From: Lachnospiraceae bacterium
GTDB taxonomy: Bacteria; Bacillota; Clostridia; Lachnospirales; Lachnospiraceae
Assembly (NCBI GenBank): GCA_017408025.1
Contig: JAFQVJ010000040.1
Span: 26,934 to 90,933, forward strand
Direction: 5' to 3'
DNA length: 64,000 bases
A model generated the notes under the pieces. That model was not told the origin of the DNA. It did no database searches and saw nothing but the letters and a program-made list of their open reading frames with translations. Shown piece by piece: positions 25,172 to 36,827 of the stretch (position 1 is its first letter; each line of letters opens with the position of its first letter). A program made the position numbers and the translations under genes.

Positions 25172-26615
25172 CTCCTCTTTTAGTTATGCCTATTGAATCC
25201 GCAAGCTCATCAAAGAATATACGCTCGCTGTCACAGCATTCAAATATTTTGCTCAATGCAGGTACCTGCATACCTACACATCCTATCTTTCTCCACAGGG
25301 ACAATGCCTCATTCTTATGGCTGCTATTACATAAGATGTGAACATTTCCTGCATTTAGAGCCTTCTTACACACTGCTACAGAGTTGTCTAGCTCCCAAGC
25401 TTTTGCCCCTGCCACTATGACTACAGTGTCACTGTCGTCGTTTATTTTTTCACTATACATACCACAGTCTCTCACTATGTAATCACTGTCCCCAGGCAGA
25501 TTAATCTGTTCACCATACAAAGGCTTAAGCGTCAGCCTGTCATGGTAAAAGAATCCGTTTTTGTATTTTAGCTTCTCACATCCGGCAATCATTCTCAGAT
25601 GATTGGAATCATTAGCCTCTTCGTACAAAATTCTGCATCCTTGCTTCGACAAATAAGATGCAAATGCCAAACATACATGTGTCACTCCCACACGTCTGTC
25701 CACCCCTGCAATAGATATTATATGAGATTTTTCATTCTGAATGCTTGTATCGTCACTTTTATATTTTCTTGACAAACTAGTTGCAATAGCCTCCACTCTC
25801 TGAAATCTGTCATCCCTATCATGAGCCAAGCATTGCATAATTATCATTCTAAATTTTTCTGAAATATTTTGAGGGAAATTTAAAGAAAGTATATTTTCAC
25901 TATCACAGCTCCTTCCTGTGACGAGAAAATATAGCACTGCTCCTATACCATAGATATCTGTTCGTTCATCCAGCCTGCCATGATCGTACTGCTCAGGCGC
26001 GGCATATCCCACAGTTCCCATTAAAATTCTGCGTTTTTCTGTCTCATTGGAATAATACGAGCTTCCAAAATCAACCAAGAAGATTTTTCGCTCACTATCA
26101 TCATTGATAAGTATATTCTTTGGATGTACATCCAAAAATAATATTGGTATAGGTTTTTGACAATGCAAAAAAGATACTATATTACAGATTTTTATTCCGA
26201 TATCTGTAGCTTCTTCCTCAGACATCACACCATTTTTCTCTATAAAACTATGAAGGTTTACCCCTTCCATGTATTCTTCAATAATATAATACGCGAAAGC
26301 ATCCTCCTCTACGTCATATACAGTTGGTATCTGGGGATTTTTTATACTTTTAAGAATGTTAACCTCGGAATAAAATGTGTCCCGACATATAGATTTCTTG
26401 AGAATCTTTTTTATGATTCTTTTTACCGACATATAGATATGTTCGGCAATAAACACGGTAACAGTATCGGACTCATATACAACATCTGTCACCTGATATT
26501 TTTCAAACAAAATTGAAGTCGCAGTAATGCCTCCTTCCAACAATACCGCACTACATATGAAAAACCTCAATGTAATTATAACCATATTGCTAAAATTTTT
26601 CAAGATGTATTTCAC
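25083..26615 (-). CDS. Serine/threonine protein kinase fused to degenerate MinD-like domain
   Basis: Up to 510 residues. Residues about 38-290 form a Hanks-type kinase: a Lys in the VKRIIKK segment, Glu in YSEVNILKSI, catalytic loop FLDVHPKNILIND, DFG as VDFGSSYY, and GYAAPEQY in place of APE. The Arg before the catalytic Asp is missing. Residues about 300-490 resemble a MinD-like fold (IISIAGVDRRVGVTHVCLAF), again with Val where the Walker Lys should be. No transmembrane helix follows the kinase. The true start is uncertain: AGGAGG at 26530 has no ATG behind it, so the first 30 or so residues may be untranslated. It heads the three-gene cluster and is divergent from mecA. Confidence 0.75.
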   Translation of the reverse strand: MKYILKNFSNMVIITLRFFICSAVLLEGGITATSILFEKYQVTDVVYESDTVTVFIAEHIYMSVKRIIKKILKKSICRDTFYSEVNILKSIKNPQIPTVYDVEEDAFAYYIIEEYMEGVNLHSFIEKNGVMSEEEATDIGIKICNIVSFLHCQKPIPILFLDVHPKNILINDDSERKIFLVDFGSSYYSNETEKRRILMGTVGYAAPEQYDHGRLDERTDIYGIGAVLYFLVTGRSCDSENILSLNFPQNISEKFRMIIMQCLAHDRDDRFQRVEAIATSLSRKYKSDDTSIQNEKSHIISIAGVDRRVGVTHVCLAFASYLSKQGCRILYEEANDSNHLRMIAGCEKLKYKNGFFYHDRLTLKPLYGEQINLPGDSDYIVRDCGMYSEKINDDSDTVVIVAGAKAWELDNSVAVCKKALNAGNVHILCNSSHKNEALSLWRKIGCVGMQVPALSKIFECCDSERIFFDELADSIGITKRGGAMHKKRTRFFRKFAEKARRNNSRHMGCP

Positions 26616-26710
26616 TTTTTTTCAGATAAGACTTTACATGTAAGCCTTATTTAGGGTATACTAATAATGAGATAACTATATGCATTGCACAGCGAAAAGA
26701 GGTCTTTATT

Positions 26711-27520
26711 ATGAAAATTGAGAAAATCAATGACAATCAAATAAAGTGCACTTTGAACAGGTCTGATCTGGCTTCAAGACAGATAAAACTTAGCGAGCTG
26801 GCATACGGCACGGAAAAAGCCAAGAGCCTTTTTCGGGATATGATGCAGCAGGCATCAATGGAGTTTGGATTTGAAGCGGAGGATATTCCTCTTATGATAG
26901 AAGCAATTCCTGTGTCGGGGGATTGTATTGTACTCGTTATAACAAAGGTAGAAGATCCAGAAGAACTGGATACTCGTTTTTCTAAGTTCGCTCCATCTAT
27001 GGATGAAATTGATGCTGACGAAAACGGAAGTGAAGACGACAGTTTATCTACTCCGTCCTCAAGCGATTTGCTTGATTTATTCAATCATTTAAAGCATGAG
27101 CTTAAGAATGTCGTTGAAGGCAATTCAAGCAACTCCGACAACTTTATTCCACTTCCACAGGCGCTGGCAAAGAAAGCCGAACAGCAAAAACCTGCACAGA
27201 CAACAGTTTCTGTTGCTCCAAAGAACATTTCGAAGGTATTTGCTTTTAACAATCTTGATTCACTTATAAATGTAGCTTGTAAACTTAAGGAAATGTACGA
27301 CGGTGTCAATTGCTTATACAAGGCTGAAGATACTGGAATATATTATTTAGTCATCAACAAAGGCAAGCAGCCTGTTGAAGGTTTTAATAAAGTTTGCAAC
27401 ATCTTATCAGAATATGGAACAGTCGCGAAGACAAATCACGCTGGCGAAGCTTATTACGAAGAGCACTACAAAAAAGTTATTTCTAAGAGAGCTTTACAGA
27501 AGCTCCAGCTAATTAAATAG
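26711..27520 (+). CDS. mecA: MecA-type ClpC adaptor protein
   Basis: A 269-residue adaptor that delivers substrates to the ClpC protease. The N-terminal domain opens MKIEKINDNQIKCTLNRSDL and includes LFRDMMQQASMEFGFE, which match MecA. A Ser/Glu-rich linker (about residues 100-165) leads to the C-terminal ClpC-binding domain (KVFAFNNLDSLINVACKL, EDTGIYYLVI, NKVCNILSEYGT). In Bacillus, MecA controls competence (ComK) and general proteolysis; the substrate here is unknown. AAAGAGG lies upstream of the ATG. It is divergent from the kinase cluster. Confidence 0.9.
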   Translation: MKIEKINDNQIKCTLNRSDLASRQIKLSELAYGTEKAKSLFRDMMQQASMEFGFEAEDIPLMIEAIPVSGDCIVLVITKVEDPEELDTRFSKFAPSMDEIDADENGSEDDSLSTPSSSDLLDLFNHLKHELKNVVEGNSSNSDNFIPLPQALAKKAEQQKPAQTTVSVAPKNISKVFAFNNLDSLINVACKLKEMYDGVNCLYKAEDTGIYYLVINKGKQPVEGFNKVCNILSEYGTVAKTNHAGEAYYEEHYKKVISKRALQKLQLIK

Positions 27521-27582
27521 CACAATCACAACAAAAAAACGGTTAAAAATAATAACCTAGCACTAGGAAGGAGACATAAAAA

Positions 27583-27777
27583 ATGCAGATAACAAAAGAC
27601 ATGCTTATAGGAGAAATAGTAAACGGAGACGAAAGAACAATACCTGTTTTATTAGACGCAGGTATGCATTGTCTCGGATGCCCATCAGCTCAGGGCGAAT
27701 CTCTTGAGGAGGCATGCATGGTTCACGGAATCGATGCTGATGAGCTTGTTACAAAATTAAACAACGCATTAGCTTAA
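27583..27777 (+). CDS. DUF1858 hybrid-cluster-associated redox disulfide protein
   Basis: A 64-residue protein opening [20 protein letters not shown], with the signature [19 protein letters not shown] that holds a CxxC pair and a third Cys. The family (DUF1858, prismane-associated) is often found next to hybrid-cluster proteins or nitrosative-stress genes in anaerobes, where it is thought to act as a small thiol redox partner. No hybrid-cluster gene is in this window. It lies 62 bp after mecA with AAGGAGA before its ATG, and a strong terminator follows. Confidence 0.9.
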   Translation: MQITKDMLIGEIVNGDERTIPVLLDAGMHCLGCPSAQGESLEEACMVHGIDADELVTKLNNALA

Positions 27778-27850
27778 TAATTGCATATGATATAGTTGAT
27801 TTCACATAGTTTTTAGACTTTGAAATCTTAAAATCTCACATTTAAAAGCC

Positions 27851-27885
27851 AAAAAGGATGTAGTCAAAATGATTACATCCTTTTT
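27851..27885. terminator. Bidirectional intrinsic terminator
   Basis: A perfect 12-bp stem (AAAAAGGATGTA with its complement, 11-nt loop) ends in TTTTT on the plus side and AAAAA on the other. It separates the DUF1858 gene from the convergent 818-residue protein gene. Confidence 0.85.
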
Positions 27886-27897
27886 ACTTATATTATT

Positions 27898-30354
27898 CTA
27901 TTCGCCAAGAACCATATAACGCATACCGTTTTTATTGTAAATATTTTCTAATTCATAATAACCCAGTTCAAATTCTTCACCAGTATCCAAATCCGTCATA
28001 TATACTATATTGACCGTTCCCGAATATCCATTATATCCGTCAATACACACCAATCCATGACCGTCAACCACAGTAAACACAGGTAGCCTATTGGTCACAT
28101 AGTAAAATAATGTATCGTAATATGACTGCGAGACATCCAGCACACTTCCCTGCCATATAGCTGCACTAACCTCATAGGAATCATACCCCTGTCCAACCAT
28201 ATACTTCATATCAATACCTACATTGTTGACTTTGGATGATCTTGCCCATACATAATTACCATCACCTTTAATCACTACGCCATAATTATCATACGCAGCG
28301 TTTATGGCATCTCCGGCCTTATCGGTTACAAGCTGCAGTTCTCCCTCTCCATATACATAATAGTTGTTGTCTTCCACCAGTTGCTCCTGTGTCTCAAAGG
28401 AATCACCAGACATAAATACTATTTCCTCTGGGTATTTTGTTGCAAACTCATTGTCACTTGTGACCGTATATGCAAATTCCAGAATAAGTTCTTTCTTCTT
28501 CAAATCTGTTGCAATAGTTGATAATATAATAGTTTCTGCAGTGTTTATATTTTTATTAATATACTGATCACTATTGGTTGGCACATACGAGCCATCTTCA
28601 GCCTTTGTAAGCCTTGCAAGCTTAATCATATTTCCTGATATCTCTACATCTGAAATGTATATATTTTCTTTTTGATAGCTTTCAACATTTTCCTTAGATT
28701 CAAGCACAACATTTAGCTTATACATTGGAAGAATGGTCTCTCCAGCCTCATTTATATACGTGTCTGTCTGCTTTCCAGTTCCATATACAAGGTCATGTTC
28801 TATAAAGCCTAATGCTTTTATATAATCACCCTCTGCTGCCTCTATAACATAATCATCACCAGTTTTTATGTTAATAACTCTTATGGATTGAGCTTTATTC
28901 ACCTCTGTATTTTCATGCCATGCTATGATATTTCCATCATCGCTTATAATATAATTGCCTTTTTTCAAGCCTGATACAAGCTGTACATATTCATTACTGT
29001 CAAAAGTAATAGTGTAAATGGTATCCTCAATCATCATATACAATAGAGTGTCATCTTTGATATATGCAAAGTTACCAATGGAGTCCTTCATAATGTGATA
29101 TGGTTTGGTAGTCGGTGCAAAAACTAACTCGGTAACTTTGTTATCTTCCCTTGTATATCTATAAAGACCTGTTCCAACTTTGCCCTCATGACCGCCTCGA
29201 TTCATATATCCATACACGATAAAGAGTACGTTTCCGTCTGAATCAGTGGACACTATTTCTATGTCATTTTCATCAAAGATATCTCTGACATCATTATCAC
29301 TTCCACTTTCAAAAGAAAATACATTTGTCACATTATTGTTATTCATATCCATAAGCCAAAGGTTGCGCTCTTTCACAAAGCTGACAAACGAGCCTGTTTG
29401 ACTATATGAATACTCTACATCTAAGTCACTGTCTAAACCAAGATTTATTCTGGTTGCTGATACATTCTGATTACTTCCGTCAAATATCTGCTCCATCTTT
29501 CGCTCGTAGACATACAGAAGCATCTGCTCTCCTCTTTTTCTGACTCTGTAGAATTCTGTTACATTGAAATACTGTGCTCGTCCATATTCATTGAGCGCCT
29601 TTACTTTGTATTGAAGCTCGTAGCAGCCAAGATCATCTATAATTTCCTTCACTGTCACAATTGGATTTGTCACACGATTGACTTCTAAATCCCCCCATGT
29701 AAAGTTTGAAAATGGTGATTTTATATTTACATACGCCAAATTAGTATTGTCTGACGATGCGCTTGGCTCCAAATATGCAAGATAATCCAATGCTGCATCG
29801 TCATCCAGACTGCTCAGGCTCATATCATTGAGAAAATCTATATGTGTTTTTACATCTGACTGTGACTGTTCTTCAATACGAGTATAATAATATATATCTC
29901 CATGTTTCTCAGATACAAGCTTAATAATCAACATATATTCTGTATCGGTTTCCAATATTCGACTAGCATCAATGGTCGCATATATATAGTCGCCCGCTGA
30001 TACGAATTTCTCGATATTTTGCTTATCTATAAGACGTTCCATATCCAATGTTCTTATCTCGTAAGACATTGTAGCTATGACATTATCATACTTCTTTATA
30101 GTCATTCCAACACTTCTGTCATCCTCAAGTGGTGTTATTGCATCATGCATATATTGGGCATCCATGTATGCCGTATATCCTTGAAGCACATTAATATCAG
30201 TATCCTGATAAACCATATTTATAATAGGCAATGTGGCAGACTGCATTACCGGCATCTCTGTCGTATTCTTCTGGTATATTGATATAAAATATATGGCAAT
30301 AATTCCTACAAATACTAGGAATGATATAAGTATTTTTATAAGTATCTTTTTCAT
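27898..30354 (-). CDS. Large membrane-anchored extracytoplasmic protein, unknown function
   Basis: An 818-residue protein. After a short basic start, one hydrophobic helix (LIKILISFLVFVGIIAIYFI) anchors a long extracytoplasmic, beta-rich chain. Several repeats in the middle (LWLMDMNNNNVTNVF, GLYRYTREDNKVTEL, IRVINIKTGDDYVIE) look like blades of a WD40/TolB-type beta-propeller, but I cannot assign a family. The start at 30354 is chosen because AAGG sits 5 nt before it; the ATG at 30372 has no ribosome site. It is monocistronic and separated from the next leftward genes by a family B repeat. Confidence 0.7.
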   Translation of the reverse strand: MKKILIKILISFLVFVGIIAIYFISIYQKNTTEMPVMQSATLPIINMVYQDTDINVLQGYTAYMDAQYMHDAITPLEDDRSVGMTIKKYDNVIATMSYEIRTLDMERLIDKQNIEKFVSAGDYIYATIDASRILETDTEYMLIIKLVSEKHGDIYYYTRIEEQSQSDVKTHIDFLNDMSLSSLDDDAALDYLAYLEPSASSDNTNLAYVNIKSPFSNFTWGDLEVNRVTNPIVTVKEIIDDLGCYELQYKVKALNEYGRAQYFNVTEFYRVRKRGEQMLLYVYERKMEQIFDGSNQNVSATRINLGLDSDLDVEYSYSQTGSFVSFVKERNLWLMDMNNNNVTNVFSFESGSDNDVRDIFDENDIEIVSTDSDGNVLFIVYGYMNRGGHEGKVGTGLYRYTREDNKVTELVFAPTTKPYHIMKDSIGNFAYIKDDTLLYMMIEDTIYTITFDSNEYVQLVSGLKKGNYIISDDGNIIAWHENTEVNKAQSIRVINIKTGDDYVIEAAEGDYIKALGFIEHDLVYGTGKQTDTYINEAGETILPMYKLNVVLESKENVESYQKENIYISDVEISGNMIKLARLTKAEDGSYVPTNSDQYINKNINTAETIILSTIATDLKKKELILEFAYTVTSDNEFATKYPEEIVFMSGDSFETQEQLVEDNNYYVYGEGELQLVTDKAGDAINAAYDNYGVVIKGDGNYVWARSSKVNNVGIDMKYMVGQGYDSYEVSAAIWQGSVLDVSQSYYDTLFYYVTNRLPVFTVVDGHGLVCIDGYNGYSGTVNIVYMTDLDTGEEFELGYYELENIYNKNGMRYMVLGE

Positions 30355-30387
30355 GTTTTTCCTTCTTTTCATTCAAATAGTGAAAAC

Positions 30388-30458
30388 GACTGCTTCGTTT
30401 CTTTGAAACTCCCGCAGTCGCAGCATTCGCAACCTGGAGCCATAGCTCTTCGTTACTA
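30388..30458. repeat. Diverged single copy of repeat family B
   Basis: The tract CTGCTTCGTTTCTTTGAAAC, CTCCCGCA, then TAGCTCTTCGTTA matches in order the core of the 113-bp unit repeated at 52412-52740. The central part differs (CATTCGCAACCTGG). It lies between the large anchored protein and the small gene at 30483. Confidence 0.65.
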
Positions 30459-30482
30459 GTTTACTCTATTTCAACAAATATA

Positions 30483-30815
30483 TCAACAAAAGCCTCTCAA
30501 TCTGCAATGTCTTCTTCGAATTCTTCGGCGCATCACTTCGTTTATAACCATAACCTCCATGAGATTTCTTTCTCCTCCTCCCGCCTTCTCTTCAACTTTA
30601 TCAGTGATTTTATGAATTCTTATCTTATCAGGGTACTGATCAAACATTACGCTGCCATCATACTCCAGTTTGTCACATTCCTCTTCCACTAAAAGTTGTA
30701 ATTTAACCAACTCTGGTGGATACAGACTTTTTAGAAATTCTCCATCTTCGTTGTCCTCTTCAAAAGAAGTAAAACTCTTGTACATGGAATTATCATCATC
30801 AAAATATCCAGGCAT
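30483..30815 (-). CDS. Small acidic cytoplasmic protein, unknown function
   Basis: A 110-residue protein opening MPGYFDDDNSMYKSF, with a central block LYPPELVKLQLLVEEECDKL and YDGSVMFDQYPDKIRIHKI, ending in an Arg-rich tail (RRRIRRRHCRLRG). The family is not one I can name; I believe similar short proteins occur beside spore maturation genes in Clostridia, but that is recollection, not proof. It follows spmB by 68 bp on the same strand, so it may be cotranscribed with it. Confidence 0.6.
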   Translation of the reverse strand: MPGYFDDDNSMYKSFTSFEEDNEDGEFLKSLYPPELVKLQLLVEEECDKLEYDGSVMFDQYPDKIRIHKITDKVEEKAGGGERNLMEVMVINEVMRRRIRRRHCRLRGFC

Positions 30816-30883
30816 AATTTCTCCAATATATTTTTTTATATTTTATTCTAACTTATGAGATTTTATGATGTTTTTATCTCTTA

Positions 30884-31420
30884 CTATAAAACTCCCCCAA
30901 TAATTGTAGCCAGAACGGTGCTTGCTACAATTCCAACAATTGTTGACAGTAATGCACCTTGCAATGTCCATCTTGTCTTTGTAACCTTTGCAGCCATAAA
31001 ATATACTGACATAGTGTAAAATATGGTTTCTGTGCAACTGAGCATAATAGACGCAATAAGTCCTATGTATGAATCTGTGCCGTGTTCTTTAAAAATATCC
31101 AGCAGAAGACCTGTTGCCGCAGATGAAGAAAACATTTTTACCAGCCCTAATGGTACTAGCTCACTTGGAAAATGTACTAAATCTGTAAGATAGCTTAGCT
31201 TTTCAGCAAGAAAATCAAGAAATCCTGAACTCCTAAGAATACCTACTCCTACCATAAGACCTATCAGCGTAGGCAATATACCCGCCACTGTTTTCATGCC
31301 ATCCTTAGCCCCTTCAACGAAATCATCATATACGTTTCTTTTTTTCAATAATCCTGTGGCAACGATGCAAAAAATAAGCAGTGGTATAAGCATATCAGAA
31401 AGATACAATAGAATCGCCAT
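30884..31420 (-). CDS. spmB: Spore maturation protein B
   Basis: A 178-residue polytopic membrane protein with about five helices, of the nucleoside-recognition (Gate) family. The motifs ILPTLIGLMVGVGILRSSG, FPSELVPLGLVKMFSSSAATG and LSCTETIFYTMSVYF match SpmB of Bacillus and Clostridium, where SpmA and SpmB are needed for spore core dehydration. spmA is not adjacent here. Its presence argues for a spore-forming lineage or a remnant of the pathway. Confidence 0.9.
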   Translation of the reverse strand: MAILLYLSDMLIPLLIFCIVATGLLKKRNVYDDFVEGAKDGMKTVAGILPTLIGLMVGVGILRSSGFLDFLAEKLSYLTDLVHFPSELVPLGLVKMFSSSAATGLLLDIFKEHGTDSYIGLIASIMLSCTETIFYTMSVYFMAAKVTKTRWTLQGALLSTIVGIVASTVLATIIGGVL

Positions 31421-31507
31421 AAATCCCTCTTAAAAAACTCGCTTACTGATATTATATTCCACTGCCGTAGTTTATTCTACTATTTTATTCTTAATTACAT
31501 TTTATAT

Positions 31508-32287
31508 TTAATATGATTCTGCTAATATAGGCGTTGCCACATATACCCATGAAAGATCATTTATACTATCGTAGGTTATGGCTACATTGATATTGGACTT
31601 AGTTGTTCCGTTTACGACATACTCATCTATATTATCTGAATAAGCATATATCGTATATAACTCATCACTTCTACTACCTGTTATAAGCTTGCCATCCATT
31701 GATTCCAAGATATCCTCACAGATTTCGTTTTTCTTGTTATTGCTAAGGGCTCCCTGCATACTTCCTTTTAGACTCAAAGTTATATCCGCATCTATACCCG
31801 CGTCAGCAAAATACTCTTCTATGGCTTCCTTATAATAAACGGCACTTTCCACAGAATTGTCGATAGATATATCTACTAAGATATATTGTTCCAAAGACAG
31901 CACCGTACTGCCATTATTATTTTCTATGGTTATCACGCTGATATCAGTTCGACTATTCGCTGTAACAAGACTATAGGTTGCCGTCACTGATGAACCATTT
32001 TCAGATTCCCCCCTTTTTATATCAGGTATCACTTCTCTTTTTATACCAAGAACTGATGCTATATTCTCTATAATCGTCTGTCTGTCACGGTCAGTCAGAT
32101 ATTTATTGCCGTAATTAACATAGGCTGAAACTGTTCCTGCTGTGTTTATATACTCTCCAGCTTCAAACGCTGTGACAATCCCGTCCTCACCCACATCATC
32201 TTTATCTCTTGTACCTACAATTAATACAAATGCTGCAAGCCATAAGGCGGCAAGAACTATCAGTGCTTTTCCTTTTTTCGTCTTCAT
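31508..32287 (-). CDS. YwmB-family protein
   Basis: About 259 residues: an N-terminal signal or anchor helix (ALIVLAALWLAAFVLIVG), then a secreted domain of the YwmB (TATA-box-binding-like fold) family. In Bacillus subtilis ywmB lies between the atp operon and murAA-spoIID; here the gene also follows atpC, which supports the call. The function is unknown. The start at 32287 has AAAGGAGAT just upstream; the ATG at 32329 has no ribosome site. Confidence 0.65.
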   Translation of the reverse strand: MKTKKGKALIVLAALWLAAFVLIVGTRDKDDVGEDGIVTAFEAGEYINTAGTVSAYVNYGNKYLTDRDRQTIIENIASVLGIKREVIPDIKRGESENGSSVTATYSLVTANSRTDISVITIENNNGSTVLSLEQYILVDISIDNSVESAVYYKEAIEEYFADAGIDADITLSLKGSMQGALSNNKKNEICEDILESMDGKLITGSRSDELYTIYAYSDNIDEYVVNGTTKSNINVAITYDSINDLSWVYVATPILAESY

Positions 32288-32481
32288 AATGAATCTATCT
32301 CCTTTATAAGATATTTTCATTATTTCCAAAAATTTCTGTCATATACATTTTTACATAATAAACCCTTATTTAAGAATTAACCATTAACATATAAGCCCAT
32401 CTTCGATATGTACAATTTCCTTGCATTTCTTTGCAATACTCATATCATGAGTAAATTTCTACAGTTGCAAAATCTTCTTTT

Positions 32482-32533
32482 ATCCGCGGAGCATTTTTGA
32501 TGTATAGGAAAGTTTCGAGAACTTTCCTATACA
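32482..32533. repeat. Dispersed hairpin repeat, family A copy 5
   Basis: A diverged header (ATCCGCGGAGCATTTTT) and a hairpin TGTATAGGAAAGTT/AACTTTCCTATACA (14 bp, 5-nt loop). It lies between the atp operon terminator and the ywmB-like gene. Confidence 0.75.
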
Positions 32534-32548
32534 ATAAAATAAGTTAAA

Positions 32549-32583
32549 ACGGCATAACGAAGTAATCACATTCGTTATGCCGT
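32549..32583 (-). terminator. Terminator of the atp operon
   Basis: A perfect 13-bp stem (ACGGCATAACGAA and its complement, 9-nt loop) lies 20 bp after the atpC stop, followed by TTTTAACTTATTTT in the direction of transcription. Confidence 0.85.
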
Positions 32584-32603
32584 CTTAATTACATATTATT
32601 CAT

Positions 32604-33011
32604 TTATTTTCCCACAAGATGTAATCTTGTAAGCGAACGTTTTAATGCAGCCTCTGCCCTAAGCATATCCACTCCAGCTCCGCCTTCTTTAAGACGTCTC
32701 TCTGCTCTGATTTTTGCTTCGTTAGCTCTGTTCTCATCGATTTCATCAGGCCACTCAGCAACCTCTGCCATTATCTTTATGGAATCCTGAAGAATAACCA
32801 TAAATCCTGAGTGAACAGCTGCCTCCTTTATACCATCTGCCTCATGGATTGTGACAATGCCCGGAACTATAACATTAGTCATAGGTACGTGATTCTTGTA
32901 GATACCAACTTCACCCTCACTGGTAGTAAGCTCTACAAAGCTTGCCTCACCCTTATAGAAAGTTCTTTCAGGCGAGATGATTTCAAGGCTGAAATATTTG
33001 TCATCTGCCAT
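32604..33011 (-). CDS. atpC: ATP synthase F1 subunit epsilon
   Basis: A 135-residue subunit of the central stalk. The N-terminal beta-sandwich is visible (FSLEIISPERTFYKGEAS, then TSEGEVGIYKNHVPMTNV), followed by a helical hairpin (RANEAKIRAERRLKEGG). It couples rotation of the c-ring to F1 and can inhibit hydrolysis. It is the last gene of the atp operon, 10 bp after atpD, and ends at a strong terminator. Confidence 0.96.
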   Translation of the reverse strand: MADDKYFSLEIISPERTFYKGEASFVELTTSEGEVGIYKNHVPMTNVIVPGIVTIHEADGIKEAAVHSGFMVILQDSIKIMAEVAEWPDEIDENRANEAKIRAERRLKEGGAGVDMLRAEAALKRSLTRLHLVGK

Positions 33012-33021
33012 ACGCTCTCAC

Positions 33022-34410
<1,389 letters not shown>

Positions 34411-34445
34411 TTATTTCACTCCTTTATATTTTGCTAATGTGCCTG

Positions 34446-35306
34446 CTATATAGCATTGGCACCTGCTATAATTTCTGTTAATTCCTGTGTAATTGAGCCT
34501 TGTCTTGCTCTATTATACATAAGCGATAAACTTGCTATCATATCTTCTGCATTACTTGTTGCCGAATCCATAGCCTGCATTCTTGCTCCGTTTTCACTGG
34601 CAACAGCCTCCACAAGTCCACCAAAGATAAGACTGCTTATATACTTAGGAATAATCATATCCAAAACCTCTTCCTCATCAGGCTCGAAGTTCATAGGAAT
34701 CTTCTTCTCTTCCTCAGTTAATTCATACTCATCAACTGACACCGGAAGAAGCTTTTTAATTGTAGGTATATGACTCACTGTGTTCTTAAAGAAGGTATAG
34801 GCAAGATAAATCTCTCCTATCTCACCCTCAGCAAATGCATTAAGAACATCTCTAGACATCTCCATAGCATCGCTGTATATTGGCTCTTCAACACATTCTG
34901 AGTAATCCTTTGCTACAGTATAACCCTTTCTTAAAAGAGCCTCCTGTCCTTTTCTTCCTACTGTATATATTACTGTGTTTTCCTTAGAAAACTCTGGATT
35001 ATTTGTAATAAGCTTGACAACATTTGAATTGTATCCTCCGGCAAGTCCACGATTAGAAGTAATGACTATAACAGCCTTCTTCTTATTTTCGGTGTCTGCC
35101 TTCAGAAATCTATGTTTTATGTTGCCTGAACGTGCTAAAATTGAAGCTACCGTACTGTACATTCCATCGAAGTATGGTTTTGTATTCTCAGCTCTGCCTC
35201 TAGCCTTCTGAAGCTTAACTGTAGATACAAGTTTCATCGCTTTAGTAATCTGACCGGTACTCTGTACACTGGTCTGACGCCTCTTTATATCTCTCATTGA
35301 AGCCAT
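34446..35306 (-). CDS. atpG: ATP synthase F1 subunit gamma
   Basis: A 286-residue central shaft subunit. The N-terminal helix MASMRDIKRRQTSVQSTGQI, then TKAMKLVSTVKLQKA, and the C-terminal helix with ENGARMQAMDSATSNAEDMI pair to form the coiled coil. The SNRGLAGGYN motif of the globular domain is also present. It starts 2 bp after the atpA stop, so the two are closely coupled. Confidence 0.97.
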   Translation of the reverse strand: MASMRDIKRRQTSVQSTGQITKAMKLVSTVKLQKARGRAENTKPYFDGMYSTVASILARSGNIKHRFLKADTENKKKAVIVITSNRGLAGGYNSNVVKLITNNPEFSKENTVIYTVGRKGQEALLRKGYTVAKDYSECVEEPIYSDAMEMSRDVLNAFAEGEIGEIYLAYTFFKNTVSHIPTIKKLLPVSVDEYELTEEEKKIPMNFEPDEEEVLDMIIPKYISSLIFGGLVEAVASENGARMQAMDSATSNAEDMIASLSLMYNRARQGSITQELTEIIAGANAI

Positions 35307-35308
35307 AC

Positions 35309-36817
<1,509 letters not shown>

Positions 36818-36827
36818 TCACCTTCTT

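Noticed and set aside
23891-26615. Complete Tad/Flp pilus locus
   Set aside because: Only a SAF-like protein and MinD-like proteins are present; no TadA ATPase, TadB/TadC or prepilin gene is visible.
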